From Hydrogenophaga flava NBRC 102514 (GTDB taxonomy: Bacteria > Pseudomonadota > Gammaproteobacteria > Burkholderiales > Burkholderiaceae_C), in contig NZ_BCTF01000013.1 in NCBI RefSeq assembly GCF_001571145.1, positions 1 to 64,000 of the forward strand: 64,000 nucleotides of DNA. Direction: 5' to 3'. Under the pieces are notes generated by a model, which worked only from the letters and a program-made list of their open reading frames with translations, was not told the DNA's origin and did no database searches. Below are positions 16,324 through 25,709 of the stretch, piece by piece. The translations under genes and the position numbers were made by a program. How positions within the stretch are numbered: the first letter of the stretch is position 1; the number at the start of each line of letters is the position of its first letter.

Positions 16324-18396
16324 TCAGAAGCGGCCGGAATTGAGGAAGGCCTGGCGGGTCACTTCGTTGAGGGCGTCGTCGACCAGCCCGTGGTCGGCCA
16401 CCACCGTCAGGCGCCCCATCTCGCGCAGGCGTTCCAGCCCGCGCAGCGTCAGCGATATGCTGCGCCCGTTGGCGGCGTTGAAGAGGAACATGGTGCCGTG
16501 CGGGCTGGCCCAGGTGAGCTGGCAGCGCAGGTCTTCTCCCCCGTCGCGCAGGTCCACCCAGGTGCCCACGGCCAGCGGACGGGGCTTGGCGGTGGTCTCC
16601 GTCTGGCGCTGGCGCAGCCACTCGGGGTCCATCGGTTCGGTGTCCTGGAAGCCGGGCTGGCTCTCGATCTCCAGGTCGTCCATGAACCCCGAGTCGCGTG
16701 CCTCCGCCGGATGCACCCAGGTATCGGACAGGTCCAGTCCGCGCATGTCCTCCTCGTCGTCGCGCCGGGGTTTGTAGGCGGGTTCCTGCAGCTCCATCAG
16801 CGCCTGGAAGAAGGAGTCGGCCTGGGCGCGCGGGTAGTCGATGGATTCCAGTCCTTCGCGCAGCGTGCGCAGCAGGCCGGGGATGACCTTGACCAGCCGG
16901 GGCCGGTTGAGACTGGCCAGCTCGTGCTGGCTCGACCACAGCAGGTCCGGCAGCACGTCCATGTAACGCAGCGCCGGCGCGTCGCCCGGGCTAAGGCTGT
17001 TCACGGCTTGCGCCCGGATGCGCGCCTGCGCCACCACCTGGGCCCAGGGACCGGTGAGGAAGCGGCGCACCACGCCCGGAGCCCGGGCGAAGTCGTTGCG
17101 GGCCTGGATTTCCGAGGCCACGCGTTCGGCCAGCAGGTTGCGCTGCTCCACCTTCACCAGGGTCTGCATGGCCAGGCCCCGGGCGGGGGCCTGCGTCACC
17201 GGGTCGGTGCGCACCAGCCGCGCCAGCACATCGCCGATGCGCTGCGGCAGCTGGCCAGCCGGCACCTGCAGGTCCTGCTCGATCTTGCGCAGCTGCTGCA
17301 CATAGGCCTGGAAGCCGGTGTCGTGCTCGCTCTTGAAGGCCAGCGCGCGCTCGGTCAGCACGTCCAGCAGGCGCCGCGCCGGGTTGCTGCGATCGGCAAA
17401 GAAGCGCGGGTCGCTGCTCGCCAGCGCCAGCAGCACCGGCTTGAGCCGCAACAGCATGTCCCGCACCGGTGCCAGCAGGCGGTGGTCGTCGGTGATGCGG
17501 CGCAGCATCAGCGTGACCACTTCCATGGCCAGGGACCGCACCATGCCGTTGGCCTCCAGCGCCTGGGCAGGATCGGTGGCGTCGTTCGCGCCACGCGCCA
17601 CATTGCCCACCAGCAGCTGGTGCAGGTGATCCAGCGTCAGCAACTCGCTCTTGGCGGTCAGCGCGTCCACGGGCAGGCTGTCTTCGCGGGCACGCGTCGC
17701 ACCGCGGTCGGTGGGCTTGCCCACCGGGGTCTGCACGACCTTGTAGCCCGCGGGCTGCACGCCCCAGCGGTCCAGCAGGTCGACCAGCTGGCGGTAGAAG
17801 CGCCGCAGTTCCTGGCCGAGGGGCAGGGCGCCGATGTGCAGCCACTGCACCCGCACCTCCGCATCGATGTGCAGCTTGGACAGCGCACGGATCAGGGCGC
17901 CGATGATGGCCTCGGGGTTCAGCGGGTTGGCCTTGCTGCTCACCACGGTGAGTCCACGGGCGGCGCTCAGGCGCGCGTCGAGCAGCACCAGCTCTTCTTC
18001 CACCGCCATCTTCACCACCTGCTGGATTCGCGCCAGCTCGACGGTGTGCTGCACCTGCTGGTGATCCATCAGCTCCAGGTCGTCCAGGCTGAGTGTGTCC
18101 AGTCGGCGGGCCGGGGCCTTGCCACTGACGGGATCGAGATCGCCCTCGCTGGAAGCGGCGCTGCCCATCGACTCCGACAGCGCCGTCAGAAAGTGTTCGG
18201 TGATGCGCGGCTGGTAGGAGACCAGGGTGGCGCGCGCCTGGGCGGCGCTGCGCTGCTCGGAGGCGCCGACGGCAGCTGCCTCCTTCTGCTGCAGTGCGTT
18301 GCCGAGTGCCGCCAGCCAGCGGGGCACCCACTCGGCCGACAACGCCAGCGCCTCCTTCAGGCAGGCGTCAAACACGGGATCGGCGTATGCATTCAT
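16324..18396 (-). CDS. DUF1631 family protein with PilZ-like C-terminus
   Basis: This is a large cytoplasmic protein of 690 residues belonging to the DUF1631 group found in beta- and gammaproteobacteria. The middle is helical, with charged regions such as LARIQQVVKMAVEEELVLL. The C-terminal 90 residues (from LAVGTWVDLRDGG through CQLTWASPHGTMFLFNAANG) resemble a PilZ-like barrel, which might bind cyclic di-GMP, but I do not see a clear RxxxR motif. ATG at 18396 was chosen, with a weak ribosome-binding site. It lies 19 bases upstream of the response-regulator gene and could start that leftward transcription unit. Confidence 0.78.
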   Translation of the reverse strand: MNAYADPVFDACLKEALALSAEWVPRWLAALGNALQQKEAAAVGASEQRSAAQARATLVSYQPRITEHFLTALSESMGSAASSEGDLDPVSGKAPARRLDTLSLDDLELMDHQQVQHTVELARIQQVVKMAVEEELVLLDARLSAARGLTVVSSKANPLNPEAIIGALIRALSKLHIDAEVRVQWLHIGALPLGQELRRFYRQLVDLLDRWGVQPAGYKVVQTPVGKPTDRGATRAREDSLPVDALTAKSELLTLDHLHQLLVGNVARGANDATDPAQALEANGMVRSLAMEVVTLMLRRITDDHRLLAPVRDMLLRLKPVLLALASSDPRFFADRSNPARRLLDVLTERALAFKSEHDTGFQAYVQQLRKIEQDLQVPAGQLPQRIGDVLARLVRTDPVTQAPARGLAMQTLVKVEQRNLLAERVASEIQARNDFARAPGVVRRFLTGPWAQVVAQARIRAQAVNSLSPGDAPALRYMDVLPDLLWSSQHELASLNRPRLVKVIPGLLRTLREGLESIDYPRAQADSFFQALMELQEPAYKPRRDDEEDMRGLDLSDTWVHPAEARDSGFMDDLEIESQPGFQDTEPMDPEWLRQRQTETTAKPRPLAVGTWVDLRDGGEDLRCQLTWASPHGTMFLFNAANGRSISLTLRGLERLREMGRLTVVADHGLVDDALNEVTRQAFLNSGRF

Positions 18397-18498
18397 GAGC
18401 GATGGGCGCGAGGCCAAAGGCCCTGCGCGGTTGAGGGGGCTGGTGCGATTATGGTCCTCCTTGTGATGGGCGGCCCAGTCGCTTCCTAGGGTTTTTCC

Positions 18499-18528
18499 TG
18501 ACAGCGGCGACAGCCGATTGACAGCGGC
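18499..18528. promoter_or_regulatory. Direct repeats upstream of tctC, possible response-regulator sites
   Basis: Two copies of TGACAGCGGC occur exactly 20 bases apart (18499-18508 and 18519-18528), each followed by a GACAG. They lie about 50-75 bases before the tctC ATG. Direct repeats two helical turns apart are a usual target for OmpR-family regulators such as TctD. The repeats are also within 135 bases of the divergent DUF1631 start. Confidence 0.4.
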
Positions 18529-18574
18529 CGACAGGAATATCACCCCCGTCGATCAACCTCCCACGGAGACAAAC

Positions 18575-19540
18575 ATGCGTCGCGATACCTTCCTCAAGTC
18601 CCTGGCCGCTCTGGCCGCCGCCGGTGCCCTGCCCAACGCCGCCTGGGCCCAGGGTGCCAACGTCAAGATGATGATCCCCGCCAACCCGGGTGGTGGCTGG
18701 GACGGCACGGGCCGTGCGCTGGGCGAGGCCCTGCGCGATGCGGGCGTGGCCGCCTCCGTGACCTACGAAAACAAGGGTGGCGCCGCCGGCGCCATCGGTC
18801 TGGCCCAGTTCTACAACTCTGCCAAGGGCGACCCGAACGCCATGATGGTGATGGGCGCCGTGATGCTGGGCGGCATCATCACCGGCAAGCCGCCGGTTTC
18901 GATTACCCAGGTCACGCCGATTGCCCGCCTGACCACCGAATACAACGTGTTCGTGCTGCCCGCCAGCTCGCCCTTCAACACCATGAAGGACGTGGTCGAG
19001 GCCCTGAAGAAGGACCCCGGCAGCGTCAAGTGGGGCGGCGGTTCGCGCGGCTCCACCGAGCACATCGCCGCGTCGCAGATCGCCCAGGCCGTGGGCGTGC
19101 CCGCCGCCAAGATCAACTACGTGCCCTTCCGTGGGGGCGGTGAGGCCGTCGCCGCCATCCTGGGTGGCAACGTGACCGTCGGTGGCTCCGGCTACAGCGA
19201 GTTCCAGCAGTACATCGAGAGCGGCAAGATGAAGGCGATCGCCATCACTTCCGGCCAGCGCGTCAAGGGCCTGGAGAAGATCCCCACGCTCAAGGAGCAG
19301 GGCATCGACGTCGAGATCGGCAACTGGCGCGGTGTCTACGGCGCCGCCGGCATCACCCCCGAGCAGCGCGCCGCGCTGACCGAGATGATCGTCAAGGCCA
19401 CCAAGAGCAAGGCCTGGCAGGAAGCCTTGGTCAAGAACAACTGGACCCCGGCCCTGCTGACCGGCAAGGACTTCGACAGCTTCGTCGACAAGGACTTCTC
19501 CACCCTGCGCGCCACCATGGTCCGCGCCGGCATGGTGTAA
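18575..19540 (+). CDS. tctC: Tricarboxylate-binding periplasmic protein TctC
   Basis: The 321-residue protein is of the TTT/Bug family. A signal peptide (MRRDTFLKSLAALAAAGALP...AWAQ, about 26 residues) directs export. The mature part has MMIPANPGGGWDGTGR, then ENKGGAAGAIGLAQF, the ligand-contact loops of the family. It captures citrate or related di- and tricarboxylates for the TctAB membrane complex encoded next. GGAGA upstream serves as ribosome-binding site. A strong hairpin directly after the gene should make this component the most abundant. Confidence 0.92.
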   Translation: MRRDTFLKSLAALAAAGALPNAAWAQGANVKMMIPANPGGGWDGTGRALGEALRDAGVAASVTYENKGGAAGAIGLAQFYNSAKGDPNAMMVMGAVMLGGIITGKPPVSITQVTPIARLTTEYNVFVLPASSPFNTMKDVVEALKKDPGSVKWGGGSRGSTEHIAASQIAQAVGVPAAKINYVPFRGGGEAVAAILGGNVTVGGSGYSEFQQYIESGKMKAIAITSGQRVKGLEKIPTLKEQGIDVEIGNWRGVYGAAGITPEQRAALTEMIVKATKSKAWQEALVKNNWTPALLTGKDFDSFVDKDFSTLRATMVRAGMV

Positions 19541-19566
19541 GCCCACGGCCCGGTCTGTCCGATCCA

Positions 19567-19604
19567 GCGGCCGCGGCGTTCGCGTCGCGGCCGCATTTTT
19601 TTTT
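19567..19604 (+). terminator. Terminator-like hairpin between tctC and tctB
   Basis: A 9-bp stem, GCGGCCGCG at 19567-19575 paired with CGCGGCCGC at 19586-19594, has a 10-base loop and is followed by A and nine T residues. It is a canonical Rho-independent terminator within the tct operon and probably reduces transcription into tctB and tctA. Confidence 0.85.
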
Positions 19605-19620
19605 ACGAGTGGAGCACGTC

Positions 19621-20157
19621 ATGAATGCCGACACCACCCCCGCGCAGCAAGAGCGCCCCGATCACCGTCCCGGTCAGCTGGCCATGGGCATCGCCGCCGT
19701 CGTGGTGGCCGCCATGCTGGCGTATGGCGCGGCCAACATTCCGTCCGACGCCGGCTACGCGGGCGTGGGCCCCGACTTCCTGCCCTGGCTGGTCGCCGGT
19801 GCCCTGGGCCTGTGCGGCGTCATGCTGATCCTCGAGGTGCGCTCCGGCGGCTACCGCAACATGGAGGAGCCCTCGGGCGCCCCGCGCGGTGACTGGCACG
19901 CGCTGGCCTGGGTGTCGGCCGGCATCCTGGGCAATGCGGCGCTCATCACCACCATCGGCTTCGTGCTCAGCTGCGCGCTGTGCTACACGCTCGCGGTGCG
20001 CGGCCTGCGCATCAGTGAGGGCAAGTCCGGCGGCAACGCCATGCAGGCGGTGCGCGACGTGGTCACCGGTGTCGTGATCGCCGCCCCGACCTACTGGCTG
20101 TTCACCAAATTCCTCGCCGTGAACCTGCCGGGCCTGACCGGCACCGGCTGGATCTGA
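19621..20157 (+). CDS. tctB: Tricarboxylate transporter small membrane subunit TctB
   Basis: This 178-residue membrane protein has four predicted helices, including LAMGIAAVVVAAMLAYGAANI at the start and APTYWLFTKFLAVNLPGL near the end, which is a TctB family signature. It partners TctA to move substrate delivered by TctC, using an ion gradient. ATG at 19621 is used; an in-frame GTG 12 bases earlier is less likely. The gene is placed between tctC and tctA, with only 15 bases to tctA. Confidence 0.9.
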   Translation: MNADTTPAQQERPDHRPGQLAMGIAAVVVAAMLAYGAANIPSDAGYAGVGPDFLPWLVAGALGLCGVMLILEVRSGGYRNMEEPSGAPRGDWHALAWVSAGILGNAALITTIGFVLSCALCYTLAVRGLRISEGKSGGNAMQAVRDVVTGVVIAAPTYWLFTKFLAVNLPGLTGTGWI

Positions 20158-20172
20158 TCAGGGAGCACGACC

Positions 20173-21666
20173 ATGATGGACACCTGGAACCAGCTGCTGG
20201 GCGGCTTCGCCACCGCAGCCACCCCCCTCAACCTTCTGTGGGCGCTGGCCGGCTGCGCGCTGGGCACCGCCATCGGCGTGCTGCCCGGCCTTGGCCCGGC
20301 GGTGACCGTGGCCATGCTGCTGCCGATCACCGGGCAGGTCGAACCGACCGCCTCGATGATCTTCTTCGCCGGCATCTACTACGGCGCCATGTACGGCGGC
20401 TCGACCACCTCGATCCTGCTCAACACCCCGGGCGAGACCGGCACCATGGTGACGGCGCTCGAAGGCTTCAAGATGGCCAAGAACGGCCGCGCGGGCGCGG
20501 CGCTCGCCACCTCGGCCATCGGCTCCTTCGTCGCGGGTTCGATTGCGACCGTGCTGGTGACGCTGTTCGCGCCCATCCTGGCCGAGTTCGCGGTCAAGCT
20601 CGGCCCGCCCGAGTACTTCTGCCTGATGCTGCTGGCCTTCACCACGGTGTCCGCCGTGCTCGGCCAGAGCACCTTGCGCGGCCTGACCTCGCTGTTCGTG
20701 GGCCTGGCCATGGGTCTGGTCGGCATGGACCAGATCACTGGCCAGGTGCGCTACACCGCGGGCGTGATCGAGCTGATGGACGGCCTGGAGGTGGTGCTGG
20801 TGGCGGTCGGCCTTTTCGCCGTGACCGAGGCGCTCTACAACGCCCTGTACGAGGGCAAGAGCGAAGCCAGCATGAACAAGATGAACAAGGCGCACATGAC
20901 CAAGACCGAGTGGCGCCGTTCCTGGCCCGCCTGGCTGCGCGGCACCGTCATCGGCTTCCCCTTCGGCACGATCCCGGCCGGCGGCTCGGAGATCCCGACC
21001 TTCCTCAGCTACGCCACCGAGCGCAAGCTGGCTTCCCCGGAACACAAGGCCGAGTTCGGCACCGTCGGCGCCATCGAAGGTGTGGCCGGTCCCGAAGCCG
21101 CGAACAACTCGGCCGTCACCGCCACCCTGGTGCCGCTGCTCACGCTGGGCATCCCCACCTCGGTGACCGCCGCCATCCTGCTGTCGGCGCTGCAGAACTA
21201 CGGCATCAACGCCGGCCCGCAGCTGTTCCAGACCTCGTCCGACCTGGTCTGGGCGCTGATCGCCTCGCTCTACATCGGCAACGTGATGCTGCTGGTGCTG
21301 AACCTGCCGATGGTGGGTCTGTGGGTCAAGCTGCTGAAGATCCCGAAGGCGCCGCTGTACGCCGGCATCCTGATCTTCGCGACGGTGGGCGTGTACGGCA
21401 TGCGCCAGAGTTCGTTCGACCTGTTCCTGATGTTCGGCCTGGCGATGTTCGGCGTGGCGATGCGCCGCTTCGACTTCCCGACCGCGCCGGTGATCGTGGG
21501 CCTGATCCTCGGGCCGCTGGCCGAGGCGCAGTTCCGCAACGCCATGTCGATCGGTGAGGGCAGCTTCACCGTGTTCTTCGAGCGCCCGATGTCGGCGACG
21601 CTGCTGGTGATCGTGCTGCTGGTGCTGGTGACGCCGCGTCTTCTGGCCTGGCATCGCAGGTCCTGA
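20173..21666 (+). CDS. tctA: Tricarboxylate transporter large membrane subunit TctA
   Basis: The 497-residue protein has about eleven to twelve helices. The conserved family motifs are [19 protein letters not shown] near the N-terminus, [20 protein letters not shown], and the second-half repeat [18 protein letters not shown]. These are the two pseudo-symmetric substrate loops of the TctA family. It catalyses ion-coupled uptake of tricarboxylates with TctB and TctC. A 14-bp hairpin follows the gene and separates it from the regulator pair tctDE. Confidence 0.94.
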   Translation: MMDTWNQLLGGFATAATPLNLLWALAGCALGTAIGVLPGLGPAVTVAMLLPITGQVEPTASMIFFAGIYYGAMYGGSTTSILLNTPGETGTMVTALEGFKMAKNGRAGAALATSAIGSFVAGSIATVLVTLFAPILAEFAVKLGPPEYFCLMLLAFTTVSAVLGQSTLRGLTSLFVGLAMGLVGMDQITGQVRYTAGVIELMDGLEVVLVAVGLFAVTEALYNALYEGKSEASMNKMNKAHMTKTEWRRSWPAWLRGTVIGFPFGTIPAGGSEIPTFLSYATERKLASPEHKAEFGTVGAIEGVAGPEAANNSAVTATLVPLLTLGIPTSVTAAILLSALQNYGINAGPQLFQTSSDLVWALIASLYIGNVMLLVLNLPMVGLWVKLLKIPKAPLYAGILIFATVGVYGMRQSSFDLFLMFGLAMFGVAMRRFDFPTAPVIVGLILGPLAEAQFRNAMSIGEGSFTVFFERPMSATLLVIVLLVLVTPRLLAWHRRS

Positions 21667-21703
21667 ACCAAGGTCCCTTGCTTGGCCGCCCTGAGCGGCG
21701 CCT

Positions 21704-21734
21704 GAAAGCCGGACGAAGATTTCGTCCGGCTTTC
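21704..21734. terminator. Perfect 14-bp hairpin after tctA
   Basis: GAAAGCCGGACGAA at 21704-21717 pairs perfectly with TTCGTCCGGCTTTC at 21721-21734 around a 3-base loop. No long T-tract follows on the plus strand, but stem strength and position suggest it ends or attenuates tctCBA transcription before tctD. Confidence 0.65.
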
Positions 21735-21793
21735 GTGCTTCTCTAAGGTTTCCTCTATGCGGCCCGGCGGGGCCGCCGGGCATGATCATTGGC

Positions 21794-22477
21794 ATGAAAG
21801 TGCTGATGGTGGAAGACGATCTGGCCCTGGGCGACGCGCTGGGGCGCGTGCTGCAGGGGCGGGGCTTCGAGGTGACGCGCTGCGCTGACGGTGCGGAGGC
21901 GCTGGCCATGTTCCGGCGCCGCCGGCCCGACGTGGTGCTGCTGGACCTGACCCTGCCGGGCATGGACGGCATGGAGGTGCTGCGCCTGATGCGCGACGGC
22001 GGCTCGCAGGTGCCGGTGTTGGTGGTCACCGCCCGCAGCGCGGTGCAGGACAGGGTGCTCGGCCTCAACGAGGGCGCCGACGACTACCTGACCAAACCCT
22101 TCGACATCGAGGAGCTCGCCGCCCGCCTCAAGGCGCTGGTGCGCCGCAGCCATGGCGCGCCGGAGCTGCGTTGCGCGCTGCTGCGCATCGATGAGCCCAC
22201 CGGCGCCGTGTTCCGCGGCGCGACGCCGCTGGACGTGTCGACCCGCGAGCTGGCGCTGCTCAAGGCGCTGCTGGCCCGGCCGGGGCAGGCGGTCGGCAAG
22301 GAGGATCTGCACCACGCCGTGTTCGGTGACGAGCCGGTGGGTGCCGACGCGATCGAGGTGCTGGTGCACCGGTTGCGCAAGCGCATCCAGGGTTCAGGCG
22401 CGCAGCTGGTGACGCTGCGCGGCGTAGGCTACCTGCTGATCGACGAGGCCATGACCGAAGGGCCGGTTCCAGCCTGA
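21794..22477 (+). CDS. tctD: TctD response regulator (OmpR family)
   Basis: This 227-residue regulator has a receiver domain (MKVLMVEDDLALG, Asp in VVLLDLTLPG, Lys in LTKPFDI). A winged-helix output domain follows (IEVLVHRLRKRIQ, then LVTLRGVGYLL). The start at 21794 gives the standard N-terminus; an ATG at 21782 adds four residues. It lies between tctCBA and tctE, so the likely target is the tct operon, perhaps through the direct repeats near 18.5 kb, and possibly the downstream ABC genes too. Confidence 0.9.
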   Translation: MKVLMVEDDLALGDALGRVLQGRGFEVTRCADGAEALAMFRRRRPDVVLLDLTLPGMDGMEVLRLMRDGGSQVPVLVVTARSAVQDRVLGLNEGADDYLTKPFDIEELAARLKALVRRSHGAPELRCALLRIDEPTGAVFRGATPLDVSTRELALLKALLARPGQAVGKEDLHHAVFGDEPVGADAIEVLVHRLRKRIQGSGAQLVTLRGVGYLLIDEAMTEGPVPA

Positions 22478-22484
22478 ACAGCGC

Positions 22485-23549
22485 ATGGCGTCGTCCGTCC
22501 CGTCTCCGCCCCCGACCGTGGCCCGCACCGCGTCGACACCCGGCGCCACCGCCGCGCGACCCTGGTCGATCACGGCCCGGCTGCTCCTGGGCCTGGCCCT
22601 GTGCCTGCTGCTGGTTGAGCTGCTGTTGCAGGCCTTCCTGCCCGAGCTGGCGGCCGCGCCGCTGTGGGGCGGCGCACTGCGCCTCTTGGCCGTGCTGCCG
22701 CTGTTCGCCTGGTGCGTCGGGCGCGCGCTGGCGCCGCTGCGGCATCTGGAGGACGAGCTCAACGCCGGCGAGGGTGGTAGCGCCCCGCGCCCGGTGCCGG
22801 CCGAGCTGCAGCCGCTGTCCGGCGCGGTGCACGGCGTGCTGGAACGCCAGCGAGCCTCCACGGAGCAGCAGCGCCGCTTTCTGGCCGATGCCTCGCACCA
22901 GCTGCGCACGCCGTTCGCCGTGCTGCGCACGCAGCTGCAGGGCGCCATGTCGGGCCAGCTGGAAGTGAAGGACACCCTGCCCAAGATGCTCGCGACCGTC
23001 GACCGCTCCAGCGAGCTGGTGCGGCAGCTGCTCTCGCTGGCCAAGGTCGAGCAACTGGTGGCGCAGGGGCACTGGCAGGAAGTCAACCTGGACACCGTGG
23101 CGCAGACCGTGTGCCTGGAGTTCGGGCCGCTGCTGGCGCGCAAGCGGCTGGATTTTTCCTTCGAGTCGGTGCCGGTGCGGCTGACCACCGACCCCTGGAT
23201 GCTGGGCGAGCTGCTGCGCAACCTGTTGTCCAACGCCATCCACCACGCGCCGCGCGGCTCGGCGTTGGGCATGGTGGTGCGGGTGCTGCCGGACCAGGCC
23301 GAGCTGCTGATCTGGGACAACGGCGGCGGCATCGATGCCGCGGTGATGGACCGGCTGTTCGAGCCCTTCCAGTCGGCCGCGGGCGGCACCGGCATCGGCC
23401 TGGGGCTGTCGATCTGCCGCCAGATCGCCGAGTCCATGCAGGCGCAGGTGCAGCTCTTCAACCGCGTGCAGGACGACCGGGTGGTCGGCGTCGATGCCGT
23501 GGTGCGCTGGAACCTGGCACTGGCCGGGGCAGGGGGCTCGCATGCCTGA
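22485..23549 (+). CDS. tctE: TctE sensor histidine kinase, shortened sensor region
   Basis: This 354-residue kinase has two closely spaced transmembrane helices (about residues 30-50 and 62-80) with almost no periplasmic loop. The HisKA domain has RFLADASHQLRTPFAVL, followed by an ATPase domain with NLLSNAIHHA, WDNGGGID and GTGIGLGLSIC. The missing large periplasmic domain sets it apart from the 481-residue kinase at 14-15.6 kb. It may instead sense through membrane contacts, for example with TctC or TctAB. The stop overlaps the following ATPase gene by eight bases, tying tctDE to the next transporter. Confidence 0.88.
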   Translation: MASSVPSPPPTVARTASTPGATAARPWSITARLLLGLALCLLLVELLLQAFLPELAAAPLWGGALRLLAVLPLFAWCVGRALAPLRHLEDELNAGEGGSAPRPVPAELQPLSGAVHGVLERQRASTEQQRRFLADASHQLRTPFAVLRTQLQGAMSGQLEVKDTLPKMLATVDRSSELVRQLLSLAKVEQLVAQGHWQEVNLDTVAQTVCLEFGPLLARKRLDFSFESVPVRLTTDPWMLGELLRNLLSNAIHHAPRGSALGMVVRVLPDQAELLIWDNGGGIDAAVMDRLFEPFQSAAGGTGIGLGLSICRQIAESMQAQVQLFNRVQDDRVVGVDAVVRWNLALAGAGGSHA

Positions 23550-24603
23550 CGCGGTGCGCCTGGAGTCGGTGGAAAAGACCTTTGCCGACGGCACGCGCGC
23601 GCTGCGCGGCGTGCAGCTGCGGTTCGCGCGGCGCCAGCTCACCACGCTGCTCGGGCCGTCGGGCTGCGGCAAGTCGACGCTGCTGCGCCTGGTGGCTGGG
23701 CTGGAGCAGCCCACCGCGGGCCGGGTGTTCATCGGCGAACGCGACGTGACCGGCACCGGCCCCGACCAGCGGCCCATCAGCATGGTGTTCCAGAACTACG
23801 CGCTGTTCCCGCACCTGGATGTGCAGGGCAACGTGGGTTACGGCCTGGGGCTGGACAGCGCCGCCGCCGCGCGCGACCCGCGGGTGCAGACCGCGCTGGA
23901 GCAGGTGGGCCTGGGCGCGCTGGCCGGCCGCGGCACCGCTTCGCTTTCGGGCGGGCAGCAGCAGCGCGTGGCCCTGGCGCGCGCGCTGGCCCTGGCGCCC
24001 GAGGTGCTGCTGCTGGACGAGCCGCTGTCCAACCTCGACGCCGGCCTGCGGCGCCAGATCCGCGAGGAGATCCGCGGCCTGCAGCAGGCCCTGGGCCTGA
24101 CGGTGGTGTACGTGACGCACGACCAGAACGAGGCCATGGCCGTCAGCGACCACATCGTGGTGCTGCGCGACGGTCAGGTGCAGCAGGTCGGCAGCCCGCG
24201 CGACATCTACGAGCGCCCGCGCTCCGAGTTCGTGGCCGGCTTCATGGGCGATGCCGCGGTGTTCGACGCCGAGGCCGACGGCCAGGGTGGCTTGCGCGTC
24301 GGTCCGCTGACGGTGAACACCGGCCACGCCAGGCGCCGCGGCGCCACCCGCGTGGTGGTGCGGCCCGAGGCCTGGCGCCTGGCGCCGGCCAGCGGCCAGG
24401 GCCTGGCCGGGCGCATCGAATCGCACGCCTACGAAGGCCGGCAGTCGCACTACCGCGTGCGCACCGCGCTGGGCCTGCTGCAGGTGCACCGCCAGCACGA
24501 GCGCCAGACGCTGCAGGTGGGCGCGCCAGTCAGCGTCTTCCTCGACGGCCCCGGGGTCAGCGTGCTGCTGGCCGGCGCCGCCGCCATGCCCGAAGGGCCA
24601 TGA
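23542..24603 (+). CDS. ABC transporter ATPase, Fbp/Afu/PotA type
   Basis: The 353-residue ATPase has Walker A GPSGCGKST, Q-loop FQNYALFPHL, signature SLSGGQQQRVALARAL, Walker B VLLLDEPLSNLD and the switch His in VTHDQNEAM. A C-terminal TOBE-like domain follows. It overlaps the end of tctE by eight bases, so translation is coupled. This is one of two ATPases flanking the single binding protein and fused permease; they may form a heterodimer, or one may serve another permease. Confidence 0.9.
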   Translation: MPDAVRLESVEKTFADGTRALRGVQLRFARRQLTTLLGPSGCGKSTLLRLVAGLEQPTAGRVFIGERDVTGTGPDQRPISMVFQNYALFPHLDVQGNVGYGLGLDSAAAARDPRVQTALEQVGLGALAGRGTASLSGGQQQRVALARALALAPEVLLLDEPLSNLDAGLRRQIREEIRGLQQALGLTVVYVTHDQNEAMAVSDHIVVLRDGQVQQVGSPRDIYERPRSEFVAGFMGDAAVFDAEADGQGGLRVGPLTVNTGHARRRGATRVVVRPEAWRLAPASGQGLAGRIESHAYEGRQSHYRVRTALGLLQVHRQHERQTLQVGAPVSVFLDGPGVSVLLAGAAAMPEGP

Positions 24604-24662
24604 ACCTCTCACCCCACCCGTTTCCCACACCCGAGATCCCCGTCCATCCAAGGAGAAAGCCC

Positions 24663-25685
24663 ATGAAAAAGACCCTCTGGCTTGCCGCACCCTTCCTGAT
24701 GCTGCCCGCGCTGTCCGCGCAGGCCCAGAGCGGCGAATTCAACATGATCTGCTCGGCCCAGGCGGCCTGGTGCAACATGCTCGCCGTCACCTTCGAGAAG
24801 AGCCAGGGCGTGAAGGTCAACATGACGCTCAAAGGCTCGGGCGAGGCGATCGCGCAGATCATGGCCGAGCGCGCCAACCCCAAGACCGACCTCTGGTTCG
24901 GCGGCACTGGCGACCCGCACCTGCAGGCGGCCGAGCAGGGCCTCACGATGGAATACAAGTCGCCCACGCTGCCCAAGCTGCACGACTGGGCGCAGAAGCA
25001 GGCCGCGCAGTCGGGCTACAAGACGGTGGGCATCTACTCCGGCCCGCTGGGCTTTGGCTACAACACCGAGCTGCTGGCCAAGAAGAAGCTGGCCGTTCCC
25101 AAGACCTGGGCCGACCTGCTCAAGCCCGAGTACAAGGGCGAGATCCAGTCGGCCAACCCGGCCTCCAGCGGCACCGCCTACACCATGATCGCGACGCTGG
25201 TGCAGCTCATGGGTGAAGACCAGGCGCTCGAATACCTCAAGAAGCTGCACGGCAACATCGGCGCCTACACCCGCTCGGGCACCGGCCCGATCAAGGCGGT
25301 GGCGCGCGGCGAGGCCACCATCTCCATCAGCTTCGTGCACGACGGCCCGGGCGAGAAGGCGCAAGGCTTCCCGCTGGAGACCATCACCCCGTCGGACGGC
25401 ACCGGCGCCGAGATCGGCTCCATGTCGATCATCAAGGGCTCGCGCAACCTGGACGCGGCCAAGAAGTTCTACGAATGGGCGCTCACGCCCTCGGCCCAGG
25501 CCCTGGGCGCGGCCACGCTGCAGTTCCAGCTGCCGTCGAACAAGGAGACCAAGGTCGATCCGCGCGTACCCGACTTCCGCAAGATCAAGCTGATCAACTA
25601 CGACTACGCGAAGTACGGGCAGACGGCAGAGCGCCGCCGCCTGATCCAGCGCTGGGAAAAAGACGTCAACAGCCTGCCGCGCTGA
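24663..25685 (+). CDS. ABC transporter substrate-binding protein, FbpA/AfuA-like
   Basis: The 340-residue protein has a signal peptide (MKKTLWLAAPFLMLPALSAQA). The mature part contains MICSAQAAWCNML, DLWFGGTGDPHLQAAEQGL and GYKTVGIYSGPLGFGYNTEL. This belongs to the FbpA-like cluster, where some members bind ferric iron and others, such as AfuA, bind phosphorylated sugars or aminoethylphosphonate. The GGTxDPH segment favours the AfuA-like branch, but the ligand cannot be decided. ATG at 24663, with AAGGAG upstream, is clear. The neighbouring HAD phosphatase supports an organic phosphate. Confidence 0.85.
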   Translation: MKKTLWLAAPFLMLPALSAQAQSGEFNMICSAQAAWCNMLAVTFEKSQGVKVNMTLKGSGEAIAQIMAERANPKTDLWFGGTGDPHLQAAEQGLTMEYKSPTLPKLHDWAQKQAAQSGYKTVGIYSGPLGFGYNTELLAKKKLAVPKTWADLLKPEYKGEIQSANPASSGTAYTMIATLVQLMGEDQALEYLKKLHGNIGAYTRSGTGPIKAVARGEATISISFVHDGPGEKAQGFPLETITPSDGTGAEIGSMSIIKGSRNLDAAKKFYEWALTPSAQALGAATLQFQLPSNKETKVDPRVPDFRKIKLINYDYAKYGQTAERRRLIQRWEKDVNSLPR

Positions 25686-25709
25686 CCTACACCCGCTCCG
25701 GAATTCCGC

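Noticed and set aside
20158-22068. A 636-codon minus-strand frame opposite tctA and tctD
   Set aside because: Both plus-strand genes have complete family motifs; the antisense product is Arg/His/Gln-rich without motifs.
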